From the NCBI RefSeq assembly GCF_039555335.1, contig NC_092636.1, forward strand, positions 55,855,706-55,919,705: a stretch of 64,000 bases of DNA, written 5' to 3'. The stretch is from Amphiura filiformis (lineage: Eukaryota > Echinodermata > Ophiuroidea > Amphilepidida > Amphiuridae). Shown one piece after another: positions 13,578 through 24,957 of this stretch; position 1 is the stretch's first letter, and the number at the start of each line of letters is the position of its first letter. Under the pieces are notes generated by a model. It made no database searches, had not been told where the DNA came from, and worked only from the letters and a program-made list of their open reading frames with translations. Both the position numbers and the translations under genes were made by a program.

Positions 13578-15300
13578 AGAAGGCTATATATTTGTACACA
13601 AATACGGCTATACCCGCATGTTATCGGTGTACCCAAACTTACAGTCCTTATTTGCTGAGGACTTAAAATAAAGAAATTGTAAAAAGTCGCCCAATTGGGC
13701 AGAAAATGTGTAAAAAGTGAAAGTCCAAGTCACAAGCTTTAATTGAAAGTAGGTTGCACTGTCGTAGCACTTAAAATAAAGAAATTGCAAAAGTCCCCTC
13801 TCAGAGTCGTCTCTCTTACTCTCCATAGGTTGCTGTTGTCAGTATCTCTTACTCACAGTGAGGCTATGCAATATGATTAGGGGAAACTATTCCAGAGGGA
13901 GTATGTAAATTAAATGGAACAACCATTTCAGAGGGAGTATGTAAATTAAATGGAACAGCCTATTTTGTGGCCATTTCAGAGGGAGTATGTAAATTAAATG
14001 GAACAGCCAATGGGTATGTAATTTAACTGGAACAGCCTTAACGTTGATGTCATCTATATTATAATTACACTATTCTCTGTGGATCTGTTTATAGTCCTAC
14101 GTGTATGGGGTGGGTGGTAACAATATAATTCTCAGGTGCAATCTGTCTACAAACTCTGAGCCCTGCTTTATTTGATGAGAAACAACCGGCCCTTTGTTTT
14201 AACATTTGGGGCCCTGGTGGGGCCCATAATATTTGATTTATGAGGCTCATGAACATATATTGAAGTATAATTCTCAGGTGCTCTCAGTAGACTCAAGCTG
14301 GGCACTGTAGCTGGTTTATTTACTGAGTAATGGCCGGCCCTATATTTTAGCGTTTGGGGCCCTGGGGCCCATATTATGTGACACATGGGGCTCATATGTA
14401 CATATAACAATATAATTCTCAGGTGCAATCTGTGTACAAACTCTGAGCCCTGAAGCTGCTTTATTTGATGAGAAACGGCCGGCCCTTTGTTTTAACATTT
14501 GGGGCCCTGAGGCCCATAATATTTGACTTATGGGGCTCATGTACATATGTTGAAGTATAATTTTCAAGTGCTATCAGTAAACTCAAGCTGGGCATCGTAG
14601 CTGCTTTATTCACTGAGTAACGGCCGGCCCTATGTTTTAGCGTTTGGGGCCCTGGGGCCCATATTATGTGACATATGGAGGTTATATATACATATGACAA
14701 TATAATAATTAAGACCTATCTGTGTACCAAATCTGAACCCTGTAGCTACTATATTTGCTGAGAAACGGCCGGCCCTTTGTTTTAACATTTGGGCCCCTGT
14801 GGCCCCTAGCCTTGTAAATCTGGGGCCAAAATGAGCAAAAGGCACATCTACAACTTAGGGCCCATACATATGCCATATATGAGCCCCAGTGATCTTGAAC
14901 TTGTAGAGCTAGGCTTGTCAATCTGTTGCACCATATTTTCACATTTGGGCCCCTGGGGCCCATAATATATAACATATGGGGCTCTTGGATATTTATAAAT
15001 ATAGAGTACCCCTAGGGCTATCACTGGACCAACTCAGGGCCCTGAGGCTGCTTCATTTGATGAGAAACGGCGCGCTTTGTATTTTCACATTTGGGCCCCT
15101 GGGGCCCGTGACCTTTGACCTCTGGGGCCAAGATGGGCAAAAGGTACTTCCACAGGGTAGGGTCCATAAGTGTACCACATATGGGCCCTGAGGCCCTTGT
15201 AGTTTTAGCGCTAGCCTTGACAGAATGATGTGTTTGATAGGAGAAGGAGGAGGAGGAGGAGGAGGAGGAGGAGGAGGAGATGAAACCACAGAATGGCACT
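13578..15300. repeat. Higher-order satellite unit 1 (7 monomers)
   Basis: The unit has four parts. A head of about 300 bp carries AGAAGGCTATATAT and a CCCGCATGTTATCGG motif. Next, 3-4 short repeats contain CAGAGGGAGTATGTAAATTA (13888-14035). Then seven monomers of about 146 bp follow, recognisable by GGCCGGCCCT near 14190, 14333, 14480, 14623 and 14767 and by GGGGCCCTGGGGCCC. A GGA-triplet tail ends the unit at 15242-15280. Alternate monomers differ (GCTGCTTTATTTGATGAG versus TTTACTGAGTAA), so the basic period is a dimer of about 290 bp. Open frames on the minus strand here are by-products of the repeat. Confidence 0.9.
15242..15280. repeat. (GGA)n microsatellite
   Basis: About twelve GGA triplets close the first satellite unit. 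The second unit ends at 17430-17462 with a degenerate version. The triplets create proline/serine-rich frames on the minus strand that are not genes. Confidence 0.95.
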
Positions 15301-17478
15301 AGAAGGCTATATATCTGTACACAAATACGGCTATACCCGCATGTTATCGGTGTACCCAAACTTACAGTCCTTATTTGCTGAGGACTTAAAATAAAGAAAT
15401 TGTAAAAAAGTCGCCCAATTGGGTAGAAAATGTGTAAACAGTGAAAGTCCAAGTCACAAGCTTTAATTGAATGTAGTTTGCACTGTCGTAGCACTTAAAA
15501 TAAAGAAATTGTAAAAAGTCCCCTCCCAGGGGAGGCGTCTCTCTTACTCTCCATATGTTGCTGTTGTCAGTCTCTCTTATTCACAGTGAGGCTATGCAAT
15601 ATGATTAGGGAAAACTATTCCAGAGGGAGTATGTAAATTAAATGGAACAGCCATTCCAGAGGGAGTATGTAAATTAAACGGAACAGCCTATTTTGGGGCC
15701 ATTTCAGAGGGAGTATGTAAATTGAATGGAACAGCCAATGGATATGTAATGTAACTGGAACAGCCTTAACGCTTCACGCTGGTATTTCCAATTATTATAT
15801 TATAATACGGATATGTCTGTTTAGTCCTATGTGTGTGGGGTGGGGTGTGGGTGTTAGTAACAATATATATAATTCTCAGGTGCTATCTGTGTACAAATTC
15901 TGAGCCCGGAAGCTGCTTTATATGATGAGAAACGGCTGGCCCTTTGTTTTAACATTTGAGGCCCTAGGGCTCATTATATTTGAGTTATGAGGTCCATGTA
16001 CATATGTTGAAGTATAATTCTCTAGTGCTATCAAGCGACTCAAGCTGGGCACTGTAGCTGCTTTATTTACCGAGTAATGGCCGGCCCTGTGTTTTAGCGC
16101 TTGGGGCCTTGGGGCCCATATTATGTGATATATGGGGCTCAGATGTACATATATCAATGTAATTTTCAGGTGGAATCTGTGTACAAACTCTGAGCCCTAA
16201 AGCTGCTTTATATGATGAGAAACGGCTGGCCCTTTGTTTTAACATTTGGGGCCCTGGGGCCCATTCCCATTGTATTTGACTTATGAGGCTCATGTACATA
16301 TGTGGAAGTATAATTCTATAGTTCTATCAGTAGGCTAAAGCTGGGCATTGTAGCTTCTTTATTTACTGAGTAACGGCCGGCCCTATGTTTTAGGGTTTGG
16401 GGCCCTGAGGCCCATATTGTGTTACACATGGGGCTCATATACACATATAACAACAATATAATGCTGAAGACCGTTTAGTGTATCAAATATGAACCCTGTA
16501 GCTGCTTTATTTACTGAGTAACGGCCGGCCCTATGATTTAGCGTTTGGGGCCCTGGGGCCCATATAATGTGATATATGGGGCTCACATGTACATATAACA
16601 ATATAATTTTCAGGTGCAATCTGTGTACAAACACTGAGCCCTAAAGCTGCTATATTTGATGAGAAACGGTCGGCCCTTTGTTTTAACATTTGGGGCCCTG
16701 GGGCCCATAATATTTGACTTATGAAACTCATGTACATATGTTGAAGTATGATTCTCTAGTTCTATCAGTAGACTCAAGCTGGGTATTGTAGCTGCTTTAT
16801 TTACAGAGTAACGGCCGGCCCTATGTTTTAGCGTTTGGGGCCCTGAGGCCCATATTATGTGACACATGGGGCTCATATATACATATAGTAGTATAATGCT
16901 TAAGACCTATTAGTGTACCAAATCTGAACCCTGTAACTATTTTATTTGCTGAGAAATGGCCGGCCCTTTGTTTTAACATTTGGGCCTCTGGGGCCCCTAA
17001 CCTTTAACATCTGGGCCCAAAATGGGCAAAAGGCACATTGAAAACTTAGGGCTCATACATGTACCACATATGAGCCCTAGTGCCCTTATAGTTTTAGAGC
17101 TAGCCTTGTCAATCTGTTGCCCTTATTTTAACATTTGGGGCCCTGGGGCCCATAATATATGACATATGCGGTTCATGTAAACTTGTATATATAGAGTACC
17201 CTGGGGCTATCAGTGTACCAACTCAGGGCCCTGAGGCTGCTTCATCTGATGAGAAACGGCATGGTTTGTGTTTTTACATTTGGGCCCCTGGGGCCCGTGA
17301 CCTTTGACCTCTGGGGCCGAGATGGGCAAAAGGCACATCTGCGGGGTAGGGCCCATAAGTGTACTACATATGTGCCCTGGGGCCCTTGTAGTTTTGGCGC
17401 TAGCCTTGACAGAATGATGTGTTTGATAGAAGAAGGAGAAGGAGGAGAAGGAGATGGAGATGAAACCCAAGGATGGCA
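15301..17478. repeat. Higher-order satellite unit 2 (10 monomers)
   Basis: Direct repeat of the unit at 13578-15300, starting with the same AGAAGGCTAT head and ending with the same GATGTGTTTGATAG plus GGA-like tail. It has ten monomers of about 146 bp instead of seven (landmarks near 15938, 16080, 16228, 16374, 16523, 16670, 16815, 16955, 17120 and 17262), which accounts for its extra 450 bp. The array ends about 0.64 kb before the GPCR exon at 18121, so it probably sits in that gene's intron. Confidence 0.9.
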
Positions 17479-17550
17479 ATATACCCGTCCATGCTTCGCA
17501 TGCGGGTATAAATATAACCCGTTCATGCTTCGCATGCGGGTATAATATTA
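17479..17550. repeat. Two tandem short hairpins next to satellite
   Basis: Two copies of a unit with ATACCCG, CATGCTTCGCATG and CGGGTAT occur back to back. Each can fold into a short hairpin with a small bulge. The heads of both satellite units carry a related CTATACCCGCATG word. Confidence 0.75.
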
Positions 17551-18120
17551 GCAACATAAAATCAAGTGGTGCTGGTGCAGTCAGTGTTTGCACGTTGGAA
17601 GTTACTTGCAAGGAAGTAGATATGTAAACCGTTGATGGCGGAATAACAAACAAATCACCGATGACGTTTCCAAGCTAGGCTTTCTTCTCACGGTTGTTTG
17701 ATGCATGTATAACTATAGTTATTAGTAACTTAATGTGAACACTGGTGGCGCTATTTATCTTAAATCTTATTTGTATACTTACAAGGGATAGAAACCTAAC
17801 TACACTTGGCTATTGGCATTAAAACTTCAGGAAAATGAATAGCAAATATCATGGAAGTTTTCAAGCAACTTTTTTTGTCATGAAATGAAAGGAATAACTC
17901 ATATTGTTTATCTAAATATATACAAATGACTCCTTCAATTTGCAAACAAATTTACAGAATAAAAATGATCACAAAAGAAAGATTTTAATTCAGTGTGCAA
18001 CCTGCTCGTAATGTGCAGGTATAGTATTGAAAATGATATGTATTGTTATAAAAAATAATAAAATGATCACGAGAACTTTCACCAATATATTTTTTCTTCT
18101 TTTTTTCTCCTTTTCTACAG
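17551..18120 (+). other. Intron 3' end upstream of GPCR exon
   Basis: Non-coding and AT-rich. It ends in a strong acceptor: a pyrimidine run (TTTTTTCTTC...TTTTCTACAG) with AG at 18119-18120. No preceding exon was found within reach. Confidence 0.75.
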
Positions 18121-18877
18121 ATTTGTCGGTATATTCGATCCATTACGACCACGAATGCGGAAAGGCACCCTATGCCTCATCGTGTCCACGATATGGGTTG
18201 TGTCCATTCTTGTAGCCTTACCGACACCACTATTTACCAGAGCAACTGCCGCTCTTGAATGCGTGGGCAATTCTAGATATCGTTTAGTCATAATGTGCTA
18301 TGAACACTGGCACAATCTCACCGCAAGTAAGGCATACATCTCGTTTATAACCATTTTTGAGTTTCTTCTGCCTTCCATTGTGATGGCGTTTATTTACGTG
18401 AGAATTGCACAGCAGCTTTGGTTTCACCGTCGACCGCCAGGAAATGAAACAGCCCGACACCGTGAAATAACTCTGGTCCGAAAGCAAAAGATCATTCCTA
18501 TGTTAGTTGTTTTAGTAATATCCTTCGTTGTATGCTGGTCACCATATTATGGCTACTATCTAGCTATGCATCTGATACCAGAGGAATGGGAATGGGAAAT
18601 GAACCAGCTTCAATTATATTACATTGTAGAAAGTATTGCAATGCTGAATTCTGTAATTAGCACAGTTATCTACTTCTTCATGAGTCCAGTATTTAGAGAA
18701 GAACTTACGAGTTTGTACCATAAATTATTACTTCCATGTCAAACACAAAGGTCAGGGTTCAAGAAAGGTCGGAGTCAGACAACTCGTACCGGAAGTAATA
18801 TGTCCCATACGCATACGAGAAATGGCGCTATGCACGTGATGCCAAAAAGTAACGTGACCGCGGAGGCAAGACTTTGA
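18121..18877 (+). CDS. Last coding exon of a prokineticin-receptor-like GPCR
   Basis: Encodes the C-terminal 251 residues of a class A G-protein-coupled receptor, from just after the DR of the DRY motif to the stop at 18875-18877. It begins directly after a TTTTCTACAG acceptor; the first base completes the preceding codon (phase 2). Visible parts: intracellular loop 2 with PLRPRMRKG (residues 7-15), TM4 (about 16-37), the extracellular-loop-2 Cys (59, MCYEHW), TM5 (about 72-96), TM6 with CWSP (138-141), and TM7 with NSVISTVIY (176-184) in the NPxxY position. A basic, Ser/Thr-rich tail follows. The SPYYGY and YIVESIAMLNS stretches resemble prokineticin receptors; that subfamily call is by eye. 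TM1-TM3 must lie on upstream exons that I cannot find here. A paralogue lies at 58502-59237 on the other strand. Confidence 0.88.
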
Positions 18878-19198
18878 GCAAATTATTGATAGCCAGCAGT
18901 GACTTTATGATTTGCTACGTGCATGCATGAAATTACGATCAAGAAGGCCTTATCATAGTTATGATAAACCTATCCGGCTATGTGAACTGTGGAGTTGTAT
19001 AACGAAAGACAGAGATAAAAAGACTAAATCGCGTCTGACGTTGTCTGTCAATCTTTAGTCTTTTTATCTCTGTCTTTCATTATCGAGAGTTCACTTTTTT
19101 AGAAAATCCCGAAAGCCTTTATTTATTCCATCATAACTCTGATGACGTATCATCAGTTTGCACATTTGACGGCGCTCTTTACTGTGATTCAATATTAA
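18878..19198 (+). other. Probable 3' UTR/downstream region with a hairpin
   Basis: Follows the GPCR stop. A hairpin at 18999-19083 has about 30-bp arms (AAAGACAGAGATAAAAAGAC against its complement) and a 25-nt loop. No poly(A) signal is convincing; an AATAAA occurs at 19915-19920, beyond the next element. Confidence 0.5.
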
Positions 19199-19697
19199 AG
19201 TCATAATGTACGATCTTTTTTCAGAATTTACCTTTATTTTTTTCAAAACCGATTTTTTGGCATATTTGTAATACTTACACATGTTATAACTTAAATCTAT
19301 GAGCAAACTGTCAAATTCGTCCTATTTGTAGTAAAACAGGACGATTCTGTTGGTCCGACATAAAGTCATAATTTTTTAGATTATGACTTTATGTCGGCCA
19401 CGATCGCAAACCGTAGTCTCGTACAAAACTAGCTTGGTTACGCGCCCTCCACAGGTGGAGGGAGCGTAACCAAACTGGCCGCGTAGGAGACTAACTCTGA
19501 GGCCGCACTCACTGTCCTGATCCAAATAGTGCGATATGTTTCGAGTGATAGAGGTGAAGTTTATGATGTTGTTTCTTTGCAAATTCCCAATGTTTTTCGC
19601 GTCCAAATGTATTGGGAACTTTCATAATGATTGCATATTATCATTTTAGAAGAAAAAAGAAAAATCTAAAAATTTAAAAAGATCGTACATTAAGGCT
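19199..19697. mobile_element. TTAA-flanked inverted-repeat element
   Basis: TTAA at 19195-19198 and at 19698-19701 bounds ends that are reverse complements (AATGTACGATCTTTTT against AAAAAGATCGTACATT). TTAA target duplications are typical of piggyBac and Kolobok families. There is no transposase, so it is non-autonomous. Its middle holds a near-perfect hairpin at 19355-19397 (CCGACATAAAGTCATAAT and complement). Confidence 0.7.
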
Positions 19698-19703
19698 TTA
19701 AGT

Positions 19704-21282
19704 GCCCAGTGAAGATATGCGAATTGATGTTACGTCATCACGGTTAAATTTGCAAAGCCTTTCGAGATTTTCCACGGGTTTTTCCGAAATGATCTGCGGA
19801 TTTTAAATAGGAAAATCGATTGACAATATACCAGCCCACAAACAAGCTGAAGCTCAAGTCAGCCAAGTATTGCACGGCTATCGTCTTCAGCACATTAAAT
19901 AATCATTGATTAACAATAAACTGGAAATATCGACTGGGTAGCAAGTGTGGTAGAATGTTTAAGTAAAGAGGCTTTTGGTGTAGATAATATTTTATATATC
20001 ACACTCTAATTTATTTTTATCAAATATTAGGATATCATGTTGACCATGAAAGTGCTATATATATTGCAAATTGTCAAAATGTTAACTTGACTTTCCGTTT
20101 TAGGAATCTCAGAACTTATCTTATAACACAGAAACCGGATCGGAAACTGGTAGCATCCCGGGCATGGGCTGGTCACTAATGGTAAACTAGCAACCCTAAC
20201 CTGCTTGAAGTTTAACAGAAGATGTAGGCCAAGATGGCTACCCTGGTCAATGTGGCAAACATATCGGGTCGGCTATGTAGCTGTTGTGTTGGTTTCAGAG
20301 TACATGCTGATTGCCGATTTATTTTCCCGCTCTGTTGACGATTTTTACGTCACCACGCTCTCCAGCCAGCAACGCCAGCGGTGACCAGATGCAATCGGCG
20401 TTTTTTGTCCGATACACTAATCAATCAACAAAATTGGTAAATCGCTGGGATCGGAGGTGACTTCAAGTCAACTTATTCGGGAGAGTTGCCGCTTATGGCG
20501 TATGTCCCCAATGAGTAAAAGACGACAACACTGGTGTTTAGAGTTATGCCGCTCCGCTGAGCGGCGTGCCGCGAGGTAAGTGTCACTTGCAGTGACACTT
20601 ACTAGTACTAGTAACTGTATTGTAGGCTTTTCACCAAGCAATACGTAGCTCAGCGGCAGCGGCATGGCACTATGAAAGTACTAGTATTAACCAGTACAAA
20701 AAGTAAAACCAGGACACTAGTTAATGATCTTACAATAAGAACATATTGTTAGTAAAATGTGACAAATTTGGAATGATTTGTCAAAAAATTGTATTTGCGT
20801 TATAAGCCAATGTCAACATCAAAATTTTGGATATCTTGGTCGGAGATTGAACTATTTTAAAAGCGCCCAGAGGGCACTCATTGCAAAATGCCCCTCTTAC
20901 CCAATAACTCCCTGTTTTACTCTCACTCAATAATACCCTTTATAACAAAATTTGGACACATTTTAAATTTATCCTTGCCAAAATATTGACCCATTTTTGT
21001 CTCTAAAATAAACAGAATTTATTTTTATTAGGTTTCTTTAACATTTTGATAATTAACAAAAATTCGACTGCCAAATGCCATATGTCAAGCTGTAGGGCTT
21101 TCAAATCCAATGCCCCCCCTTTTTTTCTTAACGAAAGACCAATAATTTAGAACTACCAGTCCCCACAGCTCCGTCACTATTATAAACCGAGTGTTTCCGG
21201 GCAATGCACTGAAACAATTTGGATCATGTTGTGTTGCGATTTTTCAAGTCAAGTACATGTATAGTCTCGGTCCCAGCCGATC
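19704..21282. other. Non-coding; short palindromes at 20530-20670
   Basis: No gene recognised. At 20570-20602 a GTAAGTGTCACTTGCAGTG palindrome is followed by ACTAGTACTAGT, and GCTCAGCGGCAGCGGCATG at 20648 mirrors GCCGCTCCGCTGAGCGGC at 20548. This may be another small fold-back element. Confidence 0.4.
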
Positions 21283-21880
21283 TGTGCTCCTTCGTCACTA
21301 AACAAACCGTCTGGCGACAACCTCATAGTCTTTCCTGATTGGCTGAATTAACTCAGTAAAATATGGAGTTGCCAAATAAGGCAAGTTGATGGACCGCCAT
21401 GCGGTGGTATAAATCAACACAACGTATGTGAGTCGCTTAAACATGAAAGGCGATACAGACGATTGGCGCCTCAGTGGCTGCAAGCTAAGCGTACATTTTG
21501 CGTTTGCGGTATCTACAAAATGCGATGTTTGTGTCACTTACACTAGTCACGCCCTTATTCATCAGCCATATGGGTTCCATCAGGTGGCGAGCGCCACGAA
21601 TTGTCTAAATTCAGTACATTTCCGTTGTCAACCGTGTAACGGAATGGGATTTTAAACGCTTAAAATATCACAAACATGTAGGCTTATGTTGATAAAAATA
21701 TTAATACAAGCTAAAACCGTTGGGGTTCGAAAATGAACCCCACAAAATTAACCGAGTGTATGGAAAATGCCATACGGCTGAGCAGTTATGCCGTCTCTAT
21801 TTGAAATTCATTAAACCAATCAGCGATCGTTATTTCGGGGTTGTCGCCAGACGGTTTGTTTAGTGACGGAGGAACTGGAA
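21283..21880. mobile_element. Inverted-repeat element, ~0.6 kb
   Basis: GTCACTAAACAAACCGTCTG with CGACAAC at 21293-21320 is matched by its reverse complement at 21842-21870. Short terminal repeats and no transposase suggest a MITE. The 79-codon frames inside it are not recognisable proteins. Confidence 0.7.
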
Positions 21881-21974
21881 CACAAACCGGCTGGTTAGTA
21901 CATGTACTAACGTATTATATTACCTAGGTTTCATTATTATTGAGGTATAGACTTTTTATTTTTTCGGGGAAGAG

Positions 21975-22290
21975 CAGGTAGGGCAACTACTTGAATATAT
22001 TTCTACATGTTCATACTACATACTCTGAAAATTTTAGAAAATTCGCACTAGTCAGTTCTTTTAAAATCACATTTTTGTTCCTAAAATGGGGGTTATAGCG
22101 CCCTCAACGGGCACTCTCTCTAAAGGGCTACATGTAAAGACCAGTTATAGACAAATGGCCCTAAAATAAAACGGACTCGTTCATTTTTCCTCAAATTTTG
22201 CATATGATGTAGATTTAACATCTGGAATGTAATGCAAGTGGTGTCGTTGCTGCTCTTCTAAATTCATTTATAAAATGTCCGCCCCAGACC
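21975..22290 (+). repeat. Dispersed repeat block B, copy 1
   Basis: Inverted relative to 27025-27255. Shared words: AGAGCAGGTAGGGCAA, TCTACATGTTCATACTACAT, TAGCGCCCTCAACG, and CCAGACCAAGGTG against its complement near 27037. Confidence 0.65.
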
Positions 22291-22545
22291 AAGGTGTTAC
22301 CTCTTTCAGACGATGGTTATCATCAAAGAGTGTACCGAGTAAATAAGAAAGCTCGCGTAAGTGAACAAATTTAGTTGTGTGTAACGGTTTAAACTCTACC
22401 AATAAGAATGTTATTGTTAACATCGGTTCAATGTTGTGTACAGTGTAATACTGTCATTCTCCTTTTTTATTTACACGTTCTAATGAGTACCTACATTTGT
22501 ACAGTTGTGTAAGTTGGTGGGTGCAGGTAACAAACAAACAGTAGA

Positions 22546-22835
22546 AAGATCAAGACATTAAACTGTATTCATCAGGTTTTCCAGATAATTTCAGAGCCAA
22601 CTGGTTCCTTCCGTAGTGGGTAACGGTGTGTCTGAGATCAGCGTTTCACGAAGTTCTTCTACTAAAGTTGCTAGTTGGTACGCTGATTTCAACTCTAGTG
22701 GTTTCACTGATTTTAAATTCTAGAAACAATGATCTCAGCATCTCACACACCATTACCAACTAGAGAGGAACCAGTTTGCTCTGAGGTTATCTGGGAAAAT
22801 AACCTGTGATGAAGTTGAATGTCTCAATCTGTGTA
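22546..22835. mobile_element. Hairpin MITE, ~290 bp
   Basis: The two halves are imperfect reverse complements: CAGATAATTTCAGAGCCAAC, TGGTTCCT and GGTGTGTCTGAGATC on the left are answered by GATCTCAGCATCTCACACAC, AGGAACCAGTTTG and CTCTGAGGTTATCTG on the right. Confidence 0.8.
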
Positions 22836-24957
22836 CTACCTACATAATTGTTATGCCTGCATTCTATCTCTAGTGGGTTAATATAGCCTACATATTTTGC
22901 GGAGATTTAATTAGCAGGATGGTGTAGTAAATACAATATCTGCATGTTATCTATTGTACGGTGTTTACGTAAATTGTATGTATTGCAATTTGTCATGTTT
23001 GTACCTTTTAATAAATACCAATGATTAATATTTTGGAAGGAAATAATCACTGCAATGCTACAATTACTTCTTCACATGGTTTATATTTTACGAGCGCAAC
23101 CACCGTTTGAGAAAAAGTCTTTCAAAATATCCGCCCATTCTTACATTGATGTTTGCGTAATATGAAGAAAAGAGGTTACTCAAAATTGTACCACTGTTTA
23201 AAATGTAAAATAAGATCAATTCTATTTATGTTAAAATTTGTTTTAAAGATGCAAAGAGGTGATTTTATTCCGAATCCAATGTTTGATTTGTATCCCCGTT
23301 CCACCTCAACAACGTTGAGTGCTGAATGGAGTAGCAGATTGTGTTTTTACATGAAGCTGGCCTTTAAAACATCAAACAATTTCGCACAATTATTTCACAT
23401 AATTTGAAATGTTGCAACCTGAGGGTACCCACACTTTGGAGACGATGCGTATTATGTAGGGCTGTCAATTAATACACACGCACGCGATGTGTTTAGCGAC
23501 CACTCGATCGGAATAAAACCGGAGATTGTAATGTACTCTAATTAAAGCACTTCAGGCTCAGTCTTTCACATGGTATTTTAGTACATCATTGGGCATTACA
23601 ATCATGCAAAAAGTAGAATTTCAACAAAAATTGAGGGCGTCGCTGTGGAGCAAATCACACATTATGGCTTTAAGTTATCTTGACAGTGTGATATTTTAGT
23701 GTGTTGTTCGCTGTTGTTATCATATTAATAATACCGTACGGTACGATCAAATATTTTGCTTTTATTTGTAACAAAGATGCTTTTGTATGAATGTCACGAT
23801 TCAAAACAACCCATCGGTTTTATTAGGTGGTGCTTCTGAAAATATAATACCAAATGTTTCTTCATAAAGGTTTTAAGGTGATAAAATAATTTTTATTTTG
23901 CCTCTTTGTCTGTAGTTACACCCACCGAAGACTTTGACCTAGCGTAACACAAAATGACATGACTAGAGCTGATTCGAATGACCAGAAATTGACATGACGT
24001 GACATGGACAAATTAGATAATAAAACTATTGTTAAGGTTTATACGGAAGGACATGATTTTCATATCTCTCTTCTTTTTTCTTGCAAGGTTATTAGGTTGG
24101 TTTTTTTTATAGGGGGGAGGGGGTGATGTATATCTTCAATACGATTGGTACAATTTTTCATGTGATGGACGGCTTTTCATTCCAGCTACATACACTTTAA
24201 GTACATGTCATTAGATTTATAAAGTTCACTTCGAGGACTGTTAAATATCAACAATATCAATTTTTAATAATTTGTCATAAAATTTGTATTATATCGCGAG
24301 TTTAAAAAAAATCAGATTTGATATCAGAAGGACATTCCTCGTATTCAGAATGCAATTTGGTGTATATGATGTGCTCTCAGGTTCCACAAAAATATTGTGC
24401 AAACGTTGTTAAACAGATCAACACGAAAATTAATCTTGGATGTAATTTACGTCTTCTTTTGAGACCATTTTTTAAGTGCACTTATGTGCGCGCGTGAACA
24501 CCAAATATCTAAATTAACAATCTTGTCCTGCTATTTCATTAGCTTTCATTTGTAAAGCATACACAAAATGGTTAACATTCAAGAGCGTAGTATAGTAATT
24601 GAATGAGAATAGAGATCGGGATAGATGGGACGTTATCGCATTTCAGGCAACAAAGTTTCTCATCTAGTACACTTTTGGTTCATTTCTGATAACACTGAAT
24701 CAGTAAGGACAATATTGCCAGTTGGTCAGCTCTAGATCGATTTCAACCCCTTAAACGTATGATGTCCTTTTTGCCATTTTCGACGTATAAACAAAATTCA
24801 ATATTTTTTGAACTGGTAAGACCTGTTTTTGTTTTCTCGAATTATTAGGATACTTAGTAAACCTCAGAATGTTTTTGTCATAGCATTTATTTTAACAGCA
24901 CGTTTAATTTTAGACGACATGACTACTGACGGTGCAACCAAACGTTGAACAATAATC
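22836..24957. other. Non-coding, nothing recognised
   Basis: An 84-codon frame at 23153-23407 (+) is the only sizeable one and matches no family I know. The rest is AT-rich with a poly-T/poly-G stretch at 24100-24125. Confidence 0.45.

Noticed and set aside
15021-15494. 157-codon frame with poly-Ser/poly-Pro run
   Set aside because: The low-complexity run is the GGA microsatellite read on the other strand, and the frame crosses the boundary between two satellite units.
14168-17653. A family of 68-157 codon frames on the minus strand with words such as HIIWAPGPQTLK and RAGRYSVNKAAT
   Set aside because: They repeat with the satellite period and arise because the monomer lacks stops in some frames. 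They do not begin or end with gene-like signals.
19915-19920. AATAAA as poly(A) signal of the plus-strand GPCR
   Set aside because: It lies more than 1 kb past the stop and beyond a transposon; possible, but not supportable without transcripts.
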